Below, piece by piece: positions 12,100 through 22,450 of a DNA stretch of 64,000 nt. The notes under the pieces are model-generated. The model saw nothing but the letters and a program-made list of their open reading frames with translations. It was not told where the DNA came from and made no database searches. The translations under genes and the position numbers were made by a program. Position 1 is the stretch's first letter. The number at the start of each line of letters is the position of its first letter. This DNA comes from Microvelia longipes (Eukaryota; Arthropoda; Insecta; Hemiptera; Veliidae): assembly GCA_018340805.1 (NCBI GenBank), contig JACMZG010001914.1, forward strand, positions 14,722,504 to 14,786,503, given 5' to 3'.

Positions 12100-12424
12100 G
12101 TATAAGTTTCTATACACAACATTGCTAAAATTAGTACTGTAATATTTAATAAAAGGGCTCACTTCGCTCGCTAGGTAGTAGTTGTGCTACTACAGCGGTG
12201 AACTGATTTCTGTACAACTATCAACTCTCTAGCACAAATATACTGGTAGCTACGATGATAGCAGACACACATAGAACACATAGAACCAAACAACTTTGTA
12301 AAAACCATTTAGGAGCCTTTTAAAACACTTAAAACGGATAATTTCGGCGACATGCCGGTATCGGAGTTTTTTGCAAACACAATACTTTCCTTATATACCT
12401 AGGGTATAAATAAGGAAAAGTAAA
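12100..12424 (+). repeat. Dispersed repeat R1 copy ending next to TLP-B
   Basis: Shares TACAGCGGTGRACTGATTT with the 24.0-kb copy and ends in the R1 terminal hairpin ATACTTTCCTTATATACC / GGTATAAATAAGGAAAAGTA at about 12388-12422. The homology between TLP-B and TLP-C begins within a few bases of this end, so R1 marks the edge of the truncated gene copy. Confidence 0.65.
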
Positions 12425-12587
12425 AACTTCAGGTGGACCATCACGGTGCATGAGGTCATTTAATAGCATAATATTTATATATTATCTTATTTATATATTA
12501 AGAGGTCATTAATATTTGATCACGCAATATCCGCACCTATATTTTTGTGTACAAATAAGTACTAAAGTTTGTTGATATGTATTGCAG

Positions 12588-13093
12588 GAAACTGCGATAA
12601 TGGAATCGAGTGTAATGGAAATATTGGTGCTAAGCCGGCCTCACTTGCCGAAATCAAATTTGAAGGTGATCAAGGAAACGATTTTTACGATATAAGTTTA
12701 GTCGATGGATTTAATTTGCCAATCTCAATGGAACCTATCGAAGGAACTTTTACTGGAGACGGCAGCAGCAAGTATAACTGTGGAATAGCAAGTTGCCCCA
12801 GCGATATAAACGCTAACTGCCCAGAAGAACTTACTCAAAAGAACAGTGAGGGTAATACAGTAGCTTGTAAATCAGCTTGCACAGCATTCAATACAGATGA
12901 ATACTGTTGCACTGGACAGTACAAATCTTCAGATCAATGCACAAGGCTTATCTGGCAAACAGACTATCCAAGTTTCTTCAAGCAGGCTTGTCCTGATGCT
13001 TATTCATTCGCTTACGACGACGCAACCAGCACATTCGCTTGCAGAAGCATTGACGGAGGTTCATCCGGATACTTAATAAAATTTTGTCCTTAA
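12588..13093 (+). CDS. Thaumatin-like protein B, second exon only
   Basis: An intact exon of 167 codons plus the split glycine codon. It has an acceptor (TATTGCAG|GA) and phase 1 entry identical to TLP-A and TLP-C, and all 13 exon-2 cysteines, YDISLVDGFNLP and CPDAYSFAYDD. The family TGDC would become TGNC here. I found no first exon between 7920 and 12588, and none on the minus strand. Either the 5' half was lost when the copy was made (homology to TLP-C starts at about 12428, right after an R1 element), or this exon is an alternative last exon for the TLP-A first exon, which is in the right phase 6.8 kb upstream. The absence of stops or frameshifts suggests selection or recent loss. Confidence 0.8.
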
Positions 13094-13124
13094 AATTTCT
13101 TTGTATCTTTGACTACTGACTAAT

Positions 13125-13130
13125 AATAAA
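13125..13130 (+). promoter_or_regulatory. TLP-B poly(A) signal
   Basis: AATAAA 32 bp after the stop codon. Confidence 0.65.
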
Positions 13131-13329
13131 TTTAAATATTTGCATAGATTAACGTTTTTAAATTCTTACTTCTACTTTTGTAATTCTCTAAACCACAAAA
13201 AAAGTTGAATAATAATCAAATCAGGTTCAAACATCAATCAATTTACAAAGTAGTTGTCCACTATATTTGAAAAAGTAAATTATTCATTTAAATCACATTT
13301 GATTATGGTTTTAAACTTGGTCATATCAT

Positions 13330-13752
13330 TCGTCCTGGCATGCTAAACTTATCCTTTGTCCTAGCATGCTAAACTTATTCTTTGTCCTAGCATCTAAACT
13401 TATCCTTTGTCCTGGCATAAACTATTCTTTGTCCTGGCGTGCTAACTTATTCTTTGTCCTGCATGCTAAACTTATTCTTTGTTGCTAAACTTATCCTTTG
13501 TCCTGGCATGCTAAACGTATCCTTTGTCCTGGCATGGTAAACTTATTTTGTCCTAGCATGCTAAACTTATCCTTTGTCCTGGCATGCTAAACTTATCCTT
13601 TGTCCTGTCATGCTAAACTTATCCTTTGTCCTGGCAGACTAAACTTATCCTTTGTCCTACCATGCTAAACTTATCCTTTGCCCTGGCATGCTAAACTTAT
13701 CCTTTGTCCTACCATACTAAACTTATCTTTTGTCCTGGCGTGCTAAATGCTT
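13330..13752. repeat. 26-bp minisatellite
   Basis: About 16 head-to-tail copies of GCATGCTAAACTTATCCTTTGTCCTG with point changes and small deletions. It lies in the TLP-B 3' flank at a place where the homologous TLP-C flank is uninterrupted. Confidence 0.93.
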
Positions 13753-14485
13753 GATTTTAGAAATTTTTCAAATTCGATATTGTACTGGGACTAAACCTAA
13801 TTGGCTAGTATTTAGTCATTAGTGTTATTTGATTCGTTAAAAAACTTACCTATGTTCTAAATATACATTTATATTCGTCTTCAGCTACTTAAATTTTTCA
13901 GTGGGCAGCACAGTTCATAAGATATTTAAATTAATGAATGCAATTTTTTTTATAAAGGCTAGCTTAACGGCAAAATGCTTCTATAACTTTAAGCTAATAG
14001 GTACAGCCTTGTTCCATAATTGTCATTTTTTATCGGCAATGAATTTCAATATTACTTCAAATCTTTTGGTCCCCTCAAGACATCTCTCACACAACAGGAT
14101 ACTTCCTTACAAATCAAACTTTTTTATTAAAAAATTAAATTGGAAGTATAAATTTCGGTAGTAAAATTAGAACTTAGTTTATCTTGTCAAGTATCTTGTT
14201 TATAAAGATATTATCAAGAGATAAAATTATTACGTGATGAAATATTGAATATAAGTTCAAAAATATTGAAAGATTGTATCTAAAAAGAGGCCTTGTTTAA
14301 CTTAGCCCAGTAAAATCTCTAAAACAAAAATTTGAATCTTTTATTTTGAATTCCGACTCTTTTATTACGTTTTTCTCAAAAAACTCCTTGTGTAAACATC
14401 GTTTACTTTTTTCTTCCTTCTTTTACAAGAGGCCTACTTATTATTGCTATTAGCATAGGTTCTTTATATACACAAACCCTTTAAA
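13753..14485. other. No gene seen
   Basis: AT-rich sequence lying between two pieces of TLP-C-homologous flank (13093-13320 and 14486-14612). It is absent from the TLP-C side and is therefore inserted DNA. The open frame at 13901-14161 has no recognisable domain. Confidence 0.5.
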
Positions 14486-14612
14486 AAATAGTCTAAATTT
14501 AGAAGAGAGTAAAGAAAGAAAATCTTTTAAATTGCAATAAGATTAATCCTAATGCATAGAATATTGATAAACCTGATTTAAACAGGTAAAAAATAAGCAG
14601 CTCATTCATAAA
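14486..14612 (+). repeat. Continuation of the TLP-B/TLP-C duplicated flank
   Basis: About 125 bp nearly identical to 26928-27053 (AGTCTAAATTTAGAAGAG, TTAAATTGCAATAAGATTAA, AAAAATAAGCAGCTCATTCA). On the TLP-C side it follows the gene after about 240 bp; here it follows after 1.4 kb. Confidence 0.85.
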
Positions 14613-14629
14613 AAAATTCTGGAGCATTT

Positions 14630-15510
14630 CCTTTGGAAAATACAGGAAAAATGAGTTATTGAGTAACTGCTTAGGTTCTAATTCATGAACCGGAACCACG
14701 TAATGGGCATGGTTCTTGCATAAGCAAGAAATGGGTTGTTTAGCACGGAAACACGCATTCTAAATGAAATTCGCCCGACAGCGGACCACCGCGCCGGAAT
14801 TATTTATTTAGTAGTTGTAAACTTATATAATGTAAAAAACTATAAAAATTATCGTTCCAACCTGGATTGTTGTTAAGCAAAGAAACGCGCATCCAAAGGA
14901 AATTCGCCCGACATGCGGACCACCGCGCCAGAATTTTTATAATTACGTTTAGTCTTAAGTTTTAATTGTTTCAACTTTTTATTATAAATATTTATTTAAG
15001 AATAAAAATTAACTGTTTACTGTATTTTGTGTTAACCTAATCCTGTAAGATTTGTTACTCCTAATCATAGTCATGATACTAAAACCTCCGCATAACTTGT
15101 ACGTATTACATCTTAGCATGTTGTGAACTTTTTGCCTATTCACTTAATCCAAGTTTACATCTAGGTATTAATTACCTTGATTAAAGAAAATGCGGTAAAA
15201 CCATATTAAGTAAATTTTCTAAAAACTTTTAAAAAAACCAACTGAGCATAAAACTAGTGCAAATAATAGTGAGCACTGCCAATTTTAGAGGCATAGTTTT
15301 GTATAGCCAACAGGATAATTGTGCGCAATCCCTTTGAAAATATAGAAAAAATGAGTTACGAATAGTCGGAATAGTGCTTGATGATTAAGTAACTGCTCAT
15401 GTTACAAAGCATAAACCGGAACCTTAAGCATGAAATGGATTATTAAGCACGGAAACACGCATTTCAAAGGAAATTCGCCCGACAAGCGAACTACCGCGCC
15501 AAAATATTTA
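14630..15510 (+). repeat. Repeat family R5, two copies plus an extra tail
   Basis: Copies at about 14630-14810 and 15330-15510 share AAAATGAGTTA, ACCGGAACC and a GC-rich 3' part, CACGGAAACACGCATT followed by GAAATTCGCCCGACA and CCGCGCC. A lone tail lies at about 14873-14935. Between them is AT-rich DNA with nothing recognisable. Confidence 0.7.
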
Positions 15511-15663
15511 AGTTTTGAGAAGTTATGTGTAGAAGTAGTATTAGTAGACTGTTATTTAAATAATCCTAACGTTGTTTAATTTTTATTCTGTAAGTACCTT
15601 AATTATCCATTTGATCCTTTCTTTTATTTTCACTTTAGTGGTTACGTTACGTAATTTAATCTA

Positions 15664-15996
15664 ATAAAAGAGAAAGAAGTTTCTCCACAAAAATATATTC
15701 TTAATAGCAAAGCGCTTTCAACCTAACAAGAGGTCATCATCAGTGCTAGCCGTTGAATAAAGAAGAGGGTGATAGATGAGTCTTATAGATCAGATATCAA
15801 AGATAGACCCTCTTTGATATCTTTGAGTCTATCTTCGAGTCCCTCTTTGAGTCTATCTTTGATATCTGATCTATAAGACTCATCTATCACCCTCTTCTTT
15901 ATTCAACGGCTAGCACTGATGAACCTCTTGTTAGGTTGAAAGCGCTTTGCTATTAAGAATATATTTTTGTGGAGGGACTTCTTCTCTTTTATTAAG
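15664..15996. repeat. Foldback element, arms about 140 bp
   Basis: Left arm ATAAAAGAGAAAGAAGT... to GATATCAAAGATAGA and its reverse complement flank a spacer of about 45 bp made of repeated CTCTTTGA/GAGTCTATCTT. The arms match the single copy in the TLP-A intron. In the right arm the motif reads CTGATGA, ACCTCTTGTTAGGT, TGAAA (15915-15942). The arms differ by a few bases, including CATCATCAG versus a shorter CTGATGAAC. Confidence 0.9.
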
Positions 15997-16200
15997 ATGA
16001 ACTCCATTAACGCTCACCTTAGTTTTCTTTAATTTAATCTATGTTACATTTATGTCATATATAATTTTAACATAAAGTTTGTGAACATGAGTATTCCTGG
16101 GGTCAGGCGAAGTATAGTCGTTTTAAGAAGTAAGAAGTTGTTATTCTAGTCCCAGTGTCTTATAAAAAAATACTAATGATATACAATGGTCACTAATACC

Positions 16201-16202
<2 letters not shown>

Positions 16203-16294
<92 letters not shown>
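16203..16294. repeat. TA microsatellite
   Basis: Uninterrupted alternating TA run of about 90 bp. Confidence 0.95.
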
Positions 16295-16298
<4 letters not shown>

Positions 16299-16702
16299 TA
16301 TAATAAAATAACTTTAAATCTATTTAAATTTTTATTAATATTTTTTTTTAATCACCAAGTTTTGATAATGTTATGTGTTATATGTATGTTTACTGCGCGT
16401 TGTTTGCATGTTAAAAAAAATGTTTTAAGTTCTAAATTACCAAAAAAAAAAAAATAATAATAATAATAATAATTTAATACAAACAATAATTAACAACACA
16501 TTATATTATGAAATAAAGATAAAACAAAATAAAAATTTATAAATATATGTTTATTATAACTAATGTAAAATAATGTTAAAAAACTAATGCATGTGCAACT
16601 CCGGCTGACGGTTCATAAACCATGCCTAAAATGTAATGTATAAACATTGTATTTATATGTTTGCAAAATATACATTGTTCTATTCTATTCTATATATATA
16701 TT

Positions 16703-19700
16703 AGGGTGGCCCTTAAAAATGAACTTTCTTTTTTCTTTGCTCCCAACCCTAATTTTGTTCGAATATATGAAAAAAAATTCCATAAAAATTTCAGCCCGAT
16801 CGGGGGTGATTAACAGGTGCCGCCGGGCCTTTAAAGTTTTATAGGTGTCAAAATTCGTCAAAATTGTGATTTTCGTGACAATTTTTTTTCTGTGATTTTT
16901 TACATTATGTTTTAGGTAAAAACAATACCTAACCCACTAATAAGACACTATGAACTTATCATTATGACCTAACATTTTCTTAGTTTGTACTTACTCTGAT
17001 ATTTAATGGTGGACATATATATTTTTTCTGAAAAAATTATCAAAAAACAATTTTTTTTCTCTACACTGCAAAGTATAACTCATATAATATGTTTTTTGTT
17101 ATCAATTCATTGGCATATTATGTTCTTGTATACTGTTTTCTATATTTTAGACCAATAATTGGTTAATTTTACCAAAATTAGCAGACCTAATGTGAAACAT
17201 ACAAAACACTGTCATCCTATCTCGCAGTAGGTGAAAGCTAAGTAATGAGTATAATAGTCCAATTCAGTTTTAAGAATTTTCAATTAGTTTTTTGGTTTGA
17301 ATTTATTTTCAAACAAGCCATTATTGCGACATTTGAAACTTTGTGTTTTACCCCCCCCCCCCTCTTTGCCGACCCCCCCCCCCCCCCCCCCCAATGAATG
17401 AATGGTACTATGAATGAATCATTTTAATCCCTTTGACTTACTTAAAAAAAAGTTCCAGTCTTGGTTCAGAAAACAAACTGTTACCATCAAATCTGTTTAA
17501 ATTTCTTTTTTAAATCAAGTGTTTGGTTTAAGTTGTTTGTTAGTTATAAAATTACAAGTGAAAGAATTCTACGTTCTGACCATCCTTTTTTAGTAGGTCC
17601 TGTTTCCACCAGATTACTGGGGGCAAACTTCCTTCTAACAGACAAGTGTGTTGTTTTTATAATCTCAAAATAATCAAGTTAGATGTAAAACATAGTGCTG
17701 AATTGATGATAAAGGAGGTTAGCATCTTTTGGGAAAAAGCAAGAATCCCTACAAAAAGAAAAGACCACTGCAGTGAGATTTTAATCAAATTATAAAACGA
17801 TTGGAGTTGTCTTCAGAAATATTCTTCTAAAACGACTGAGTTTGCTATCAGTAGTAGTTTTGCATTTACAGACAGGCTGGATGATTTATTTGATATTGCC
17901 CATAGTGACGCCGAAAATCAAATAAAAATTCAGGAGGACATAGAGTTTTTGCGGATGCAAAGAATGAAAGGGCGACCTGGTGTTATGCTGGGAGTTGATA
18001 TTAAGTTACACAGGGCAGAATAGAGAATTGCAGAACGGAAGGAGGAAGAGGTCCGTTGAAAAGTCGATGCATGGAGGATATTGATCGATCTAGTTTGTTT
18101 GCGGAATTGCTACCAAGCACCAGCAGCAGTAGTAGCACAGACGACAGTGAGGAAGTTTCAGATGAGCTTGTCTCTGATGCAATTTTTCCTTCATCGTCAG
18201 GTTTTAGAGGAACTGTTGATTTTTTTAATGATCGCCTAGCAGCAACGTTAGATAGGTGCAAAGTTAGAGACAGAGATGCTGTTCATATATTAGTTGCCAC
18301 AGCAGAAGCGTTAGGCCATAATGCAAAGAACTTGGTAATTAACAGAAATTCAATAAGCCATAAACGATCCCAGTTTTAGATTTTTAGATACAATGAATTG
18401 TTAAAAACCTTTAGTATTGATAGAATTCAGTGTGCTGTTGTGCATTGGGATGGGAAGCTTCTTTCTAATATTACAAAAGACAGTAAGATAGAAAGGTTGG
18501 CAGTTCTTATTTCATATGGCGGAAAAGACAAGTTGATGGACCATGGAGCTTAGAGCATACCACAGGCTACTAGAGCAGAATAAGCCGCCGCAGTCTATAG
18601 ATGTCTTGAAGAATGGGACTTCTTGATTCAGTTCAAGCGATGTGTTTTACACCACGGCATCGAACACCAGTAAGAACAATGGAGCTTGCAGAAATATTGA
18701 GAACCTCTTAGAAAAGGATTTTCTATACCTGCCTTGTAGGCACAACGTATTTGAAGTGGTGTTAAAGGGTGTATTCAATGAAGTGGTGGGACCGACTTTT
18801 GGGTCAGATGTTCCACTGTTTTCTAGGTTCAGAAATTCATGGGGTCAGATAGACTCTAAAATATAGTCTTCTGATCTCAGAAGTTTAATAAGAGATATGC
18901 GTGACTTCTTCGTAAAAAGTTTCAAAGAAAAACAATTAAGAGAAGATAACAGGGTGCTAATGGAGCTGGCAGTGATTTTTCTAGGAGAGACCCTGCCTCG
19001 AGGAGTGTCATTTAGAAAGTCAGGTGCTATTAGCCATGCAATATGGATGTCGAAGGCGATCTATTGTTCAAAAATTTATTTATTTAGAAGTGACTTCAAG
19101 TTGTCTACCAAAGAAAAATCTTCGATGAGAAAAATTAACATTTTTCTTATATTTATATAAGAATATTTATATTTATATAAGAAAGTGTATTTAAGCATGG
19201 TGACACAAGTGCGAGTAAGGCCCCAATGTCTGACTTGCATTTTTTCAGTCATTAGTCAATTACGAGGCTATAGATTCAAAAATTAGCAATGCTATACTAA
19301 AAAATGTATTAACCATTTGTTAATGATTAATAAATTCGGTAAGGGAAAAGGAAGGGTCAGGCAAAGGGGGAGGGGGAAGGGGGGGGTAACACACAAAGTT
19401 TCAAATGTCGCAATAATGGCTTGTTTGAAAATAAATTCAAACCAAAAAACTAATTGAAAATTCTTGAAACTGAATTGGACTATTATACTCATTACTTAGC
19501 TTTCACCTACTGCGAGATAGGATGACAGTTTTTTGTATGTTTCACATTAGGTCTGCTAATTTTGGTAAAATTAACCAATTATTGGTCTTAAAATATAGAA
19601 AACAGTATACAAGAACATAATATGCCAATGAATTGATAACAAAAAAACATATTATATGAGTTATACTTTGCAGTGTAGAGAAAAAAAAAATGTTTTTTAA

Positions 19701-20050
19701 AAAATGTTTCAGAAAAAATTTATATGTCCACCATTAAATCTCAGATTAAGTACAAACTAAGATGATTTCAGGCCATAATGATAAGTTTATAGTGTCTTAT
19801 TAGTGGGTTAGGTATTGTTTTTACCTAAAAAATAATGTAAAAAATCACAGAAAAAAAAATTGTCACGAAAATCACAATTTTGACGAATTTTGACACCTGT
19901 AAAACTTCAAAGGCCCGGCGGCACCTGTTAATCACCCCCGATCGGGCTGAAATTTTTATGGAATTTTTTTTCATATATTCAAACAAAATTAGGGTTGGGA
20001 GCACAACATTTCTAACATTTTTTTTCACCCCTATAGCTAAGGGCCACCTA
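16703..20050. mobile_element. DNA transposon with ~0.7-kb terminal inverted repeats
   Basis: The left end AGGGTGGCCCTTA (16703) and the right end, reading the same on the minus strand from about 20050, begin inverted repeats of nearly 700 bp (about 16703-17375 and 19345-20050). Both include CCCGATCGGGGGTGATTAAC and GGTGCCGCCGGGCCTTT. A degraded transposase lies between them. Both sides abut TA repeats, so a target duplication cannot be read. C-runs in the left arm (17350-17391) differ from the right arm and may be assembly error. Confidence 0.85.
17690..19160 (+). pseudogene. Decayed transposase of the foldback transposon
   Basis: Frame pieces in order: a helical N-terminal part around 17690-18000, a serine-rich stretch and FRGTVDFFNDRLAATLDRCK (18056-18379), VFYTTASNTSKNNGACRNIE with LPCRHNVFEVVLKGVFNEV (18642-18866), and a C-terminal part with AIWMSKAIYCSKIYLF (18897-19160). 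Stops and frameshifts separate them. The D-TTASNT and CRHN..E layout is like the hAT-type RNase H fold and matches an arthropod transposase family I recognise by pattern but cannot name. It is inactive as read. The minus-strand frame at 18001-18261 is its antisense shadow. Confidence 0.6.
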
Positions 20051-20055
20051 ATATA

Positions 20056-20222
<167 letters not shown>

Positions 20223-20715
20223 ATAATATTATTGAGTAGAGTAGATTGAGCAGTACTCTTTTAACTAAAAGAATTATAGTTGTAACTTTCATCAGGGTCA
20301 GGCGGAAGACCAGTTTAAAAACTGAGCCATGCCCCTTTTATTTTTTATCCTTGATTTTTTTTCAATTTTTATATTTTGATTCCTTTGTAAAAGAAAATAA
20401 TAAAGGTGTTATTTATTTATTTTTAGGTTGTATGGTGAAGAAATAGTTCTCAAAATCAAGTGGAAGTGACTCTCATTCATTTTTACCCTCAGCTTCCAAA
20501 ACGAGGAAAGAGTATTTTAATTACAAAAATTTAAAATATTCAGTTCAAAGTGAAGGGCTCGTTTTTAAGGAACTGCTGAAAAAATAAATACAATAAATTG
20601 ATTTAAATGCATTTCAGAAATGCGGCTTTAACAGATTATTTTAATAATACATGTATATATGATTTTAAATTGTTGTAATAATTTTAAATTGTTGTAAATT
20701 ATTGTTTATAATAAA
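20223..20715. other. No gene seen
   Basis: AT-rich with short direct repeats (TTTTAAATTGTTGTAAT twice near 20665-20705). The frame at 20246-20446 has no recognisable domain. Confidence 0.5.
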
Positions 20716-21230
20716 AGGGACGAAGAAAAGAGTCTCCACAAAATCATTAATTTATTCAAAGTGCTTTAAACCAAACATGAGGTCATCATTAGTTTCTGTA
20801 CAAATAAGCATAAATAATGAACATTAAAAGCAGTCAAAAGTAAAAAAAAGTTACAAAACAGTAAAGATCAATAAAATAAAATAAAAAACAATGAAAATAA
20901 AATGAAATTACCAGAAATAATTAAAAGAAAAACAGCTATAAGAATGATATTAAAAATGTAATAAAATCAAAAAGAATATATGTTTTTCTTTTAGATATCT
21001 CTGGTTATCATTTTAGTTACCTTTTAGTTATCATTTTATTTCTTTATTGTTTTGTAACTTGCTTTTTATTACTTTTGACTGTTTTTAGTTTTTATTATTT
21101 ATACTTATTTGTTCAGGCACTGATGATAGTCTTGTCATCATAAGACTATCATCAGTCTTTGATGATATTCGCCCATCGGCTGAAAGCGCTTTGAATAAAT
21201 TATTGATTTGGTGGAGAGACTCTGTTTTTT
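20716..21230. repeat. Imperfect foldback related to the 15.7-kb element
   Basis: The outer arms pair (AAGAGTCTCCACAAAATCATTAATTT at 20725 with AAATTATTGATTTGGTGGAGAGACT near 21196). The left arm carries GAGGTCATCATTAG and the right arm GATGATATT...GGCTGAAAGCGCTTTG. The centre is A/T-rich with an inner inverted repeat of GTTACAAAACA, CAGTCAAAAGTAA and similar words. Divergence between arms is clearly higher than at 15.7 kb. Confidence 0.7.
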
Positions 21231-21349
21231 CGTTTCTTTCTACATTTAGATATTTGAGACAGTAATGAGATATAAGATGTTTCCAAAAACAGGTATACCA
21301 GTTCATGTAATTTGTTTAAAAGAAGAAGCCGTCGGCTACTGTTATAGAG

Positions 21350-21661
21350 ATTATATCTATTTAAAACAAGGTTGACTTCAGTTCTACAATTATTTAGAAA
21401 GAAAGCTATATATTTCAACCCCTTTGGGTCATCTTCTGGCTATATCCTCAAGAAAACAAAGAAATTTCTTTGTTTTATTTCTCATATGTAACTGTTTCTG
21501 TTATTTTTTAATTGTTTCTTTAGTCTATGTTACATTTTTCACTAAATGTAGTTGTTTTATAATCTTAAGACGATATAGCCTGAAGATGACCTAAAGGGAT
21601 TGAAATAAATAGGTTTCTTTCTAAATAATTGTAGAACTGAAGTCAACCATGTTTTAAATAG
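21350..21661. repeat. Foldback with ~90-bp arms
   Basis: CTATTTAAAACAAGGTTGAC with CTTCAGTTCTACAATTATTT at about 21357-21396 is mirrored by AAATAATTGTAGAACTGAAG with TCAACCATGTTTTAAATAG ending at 21661. Both arms carry the CTGAAGATGACC...GGGATTGAAA motif (minus 21414-21439, plus 21579-21606). The ~125-bp spacer is AT-rich. Confidence 0.85.
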
Positions 21662-21700
21662 TTATGGAGTTCTACAAAAAAGATTTTTCGCTAATTAACT

Positions 21701-21962
21701 TGTAGAGATTATATTACTAAAAGGGCTCTATTGGTTGAATTTTAAAACATTGGAAAAGAAATTCTAACCACCATCGACTATCAATATAATCAAATGAACA
21801 GAAAAAATTACTGTAGAACATTTAAAATACAAAACAAAACACAAGCAAGATGTGAAAAGCAAATGACAATGGATTTATTATACCTTTGACTTACTCTTCT
21901 CCGTATATTGTGAGACTATGCCTATACAACCTATATGGCCCCTCTAGTAATATATCTTTATG
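21701..21962. mobile_element. MITE copy, ~24-bp terminal inverted repeats
   Basis: Starts TGTAGAGATTATATTACTA and ends with the approximate complement CCCCTCTAGTAATATATCTTTATG. The interior is collinear with the copy at 31146-31455 (AAATTTTRAAACAT, CTTACTCTT/CTCACTCTT, GACTATGCC). No coding capacity. Confidence 0.75.
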
Positions 21963-21989
21963 ACTATTGGTCAAAGAGAGAAATGCAAA

Positions 21990-22450
21990 ATAAAGTAACT
22001 TGGCTATAACTAATTTATTGCAAATGTTAATAGATTATCAATAATTACTGACTAATAAGTCCATTGTGACACAAAGCTTAGTAAGTATTGCAACAAAAAA
22101 CAACTCTTTTCCTCCAATTATTGACCTTATAGATTGTAAATAAGTGATAATTGAAGACTAAATTAAGACTAAATTATTTTTTTACTAATTTAGTTATCAC
22201 TAATTGTTACTATCTAGTTACTGTTGTTGTATAATTGAACAAATTAACTAAAATCGAAATAATAGTAAATAAAGTATTTATATGTAAGGAAAAATCCACT
22301 TTTAGTAGATTAAATTTCAAATAAAGAAATATGAACACTCCAAACATAATATTTATTGATATAAGTTGCAACACTGATAAGGAATTCGGACTTCAGAAGT
22401 ATATAAAGCGAATTGTAAATTAAATAATAAGTTAGTATAAATTTAAGATA
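21990..22450 (+). promoter_or_regulatory. TLP-C promoter and 5' UTR
   Basis: TATATAAA at 22400-22407 and a leader TAAATAATAAGTTAGTATAAATTTAAG nearly the same as that of TLP-A. Upstream homology to the TLP-A promoter reaches back to about 22003. Confidence 0.7.

Larger units (their letters stand above)
12428..13320 (+). repeat. Segmental duplication block shared with TLP-C (B side)
   Basis: The intron end, exon 2 and about 230 bp of 3' flank are collinear with about 25937-26930. Examples are AAACTTMRGSTGGACC before the exon, and TTTTAAATTCTTACTT and AGTTGTCCACTA after it. Confidence 0.75.

Noticed and set aside
7921..12587. Missing first exon for TLP-B
   Set aside because: Searched both strands by eye for the signal-peptide and GRVWGRTNC coding sequence and found nothing; a computed search would be more sensitive.
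13330..13752. CRISPR-like regular repeats
   Set aside because: Units are head to tail without spacers, in a eukaryotic genome; it is a minisatellite.
15915..15975. Functional hammerhead ribozyme
   Set aside because: The CTGATGA and GAAA core is present, but there is an extra base before GAAA, and I could not pair stem I around a cleavage site.
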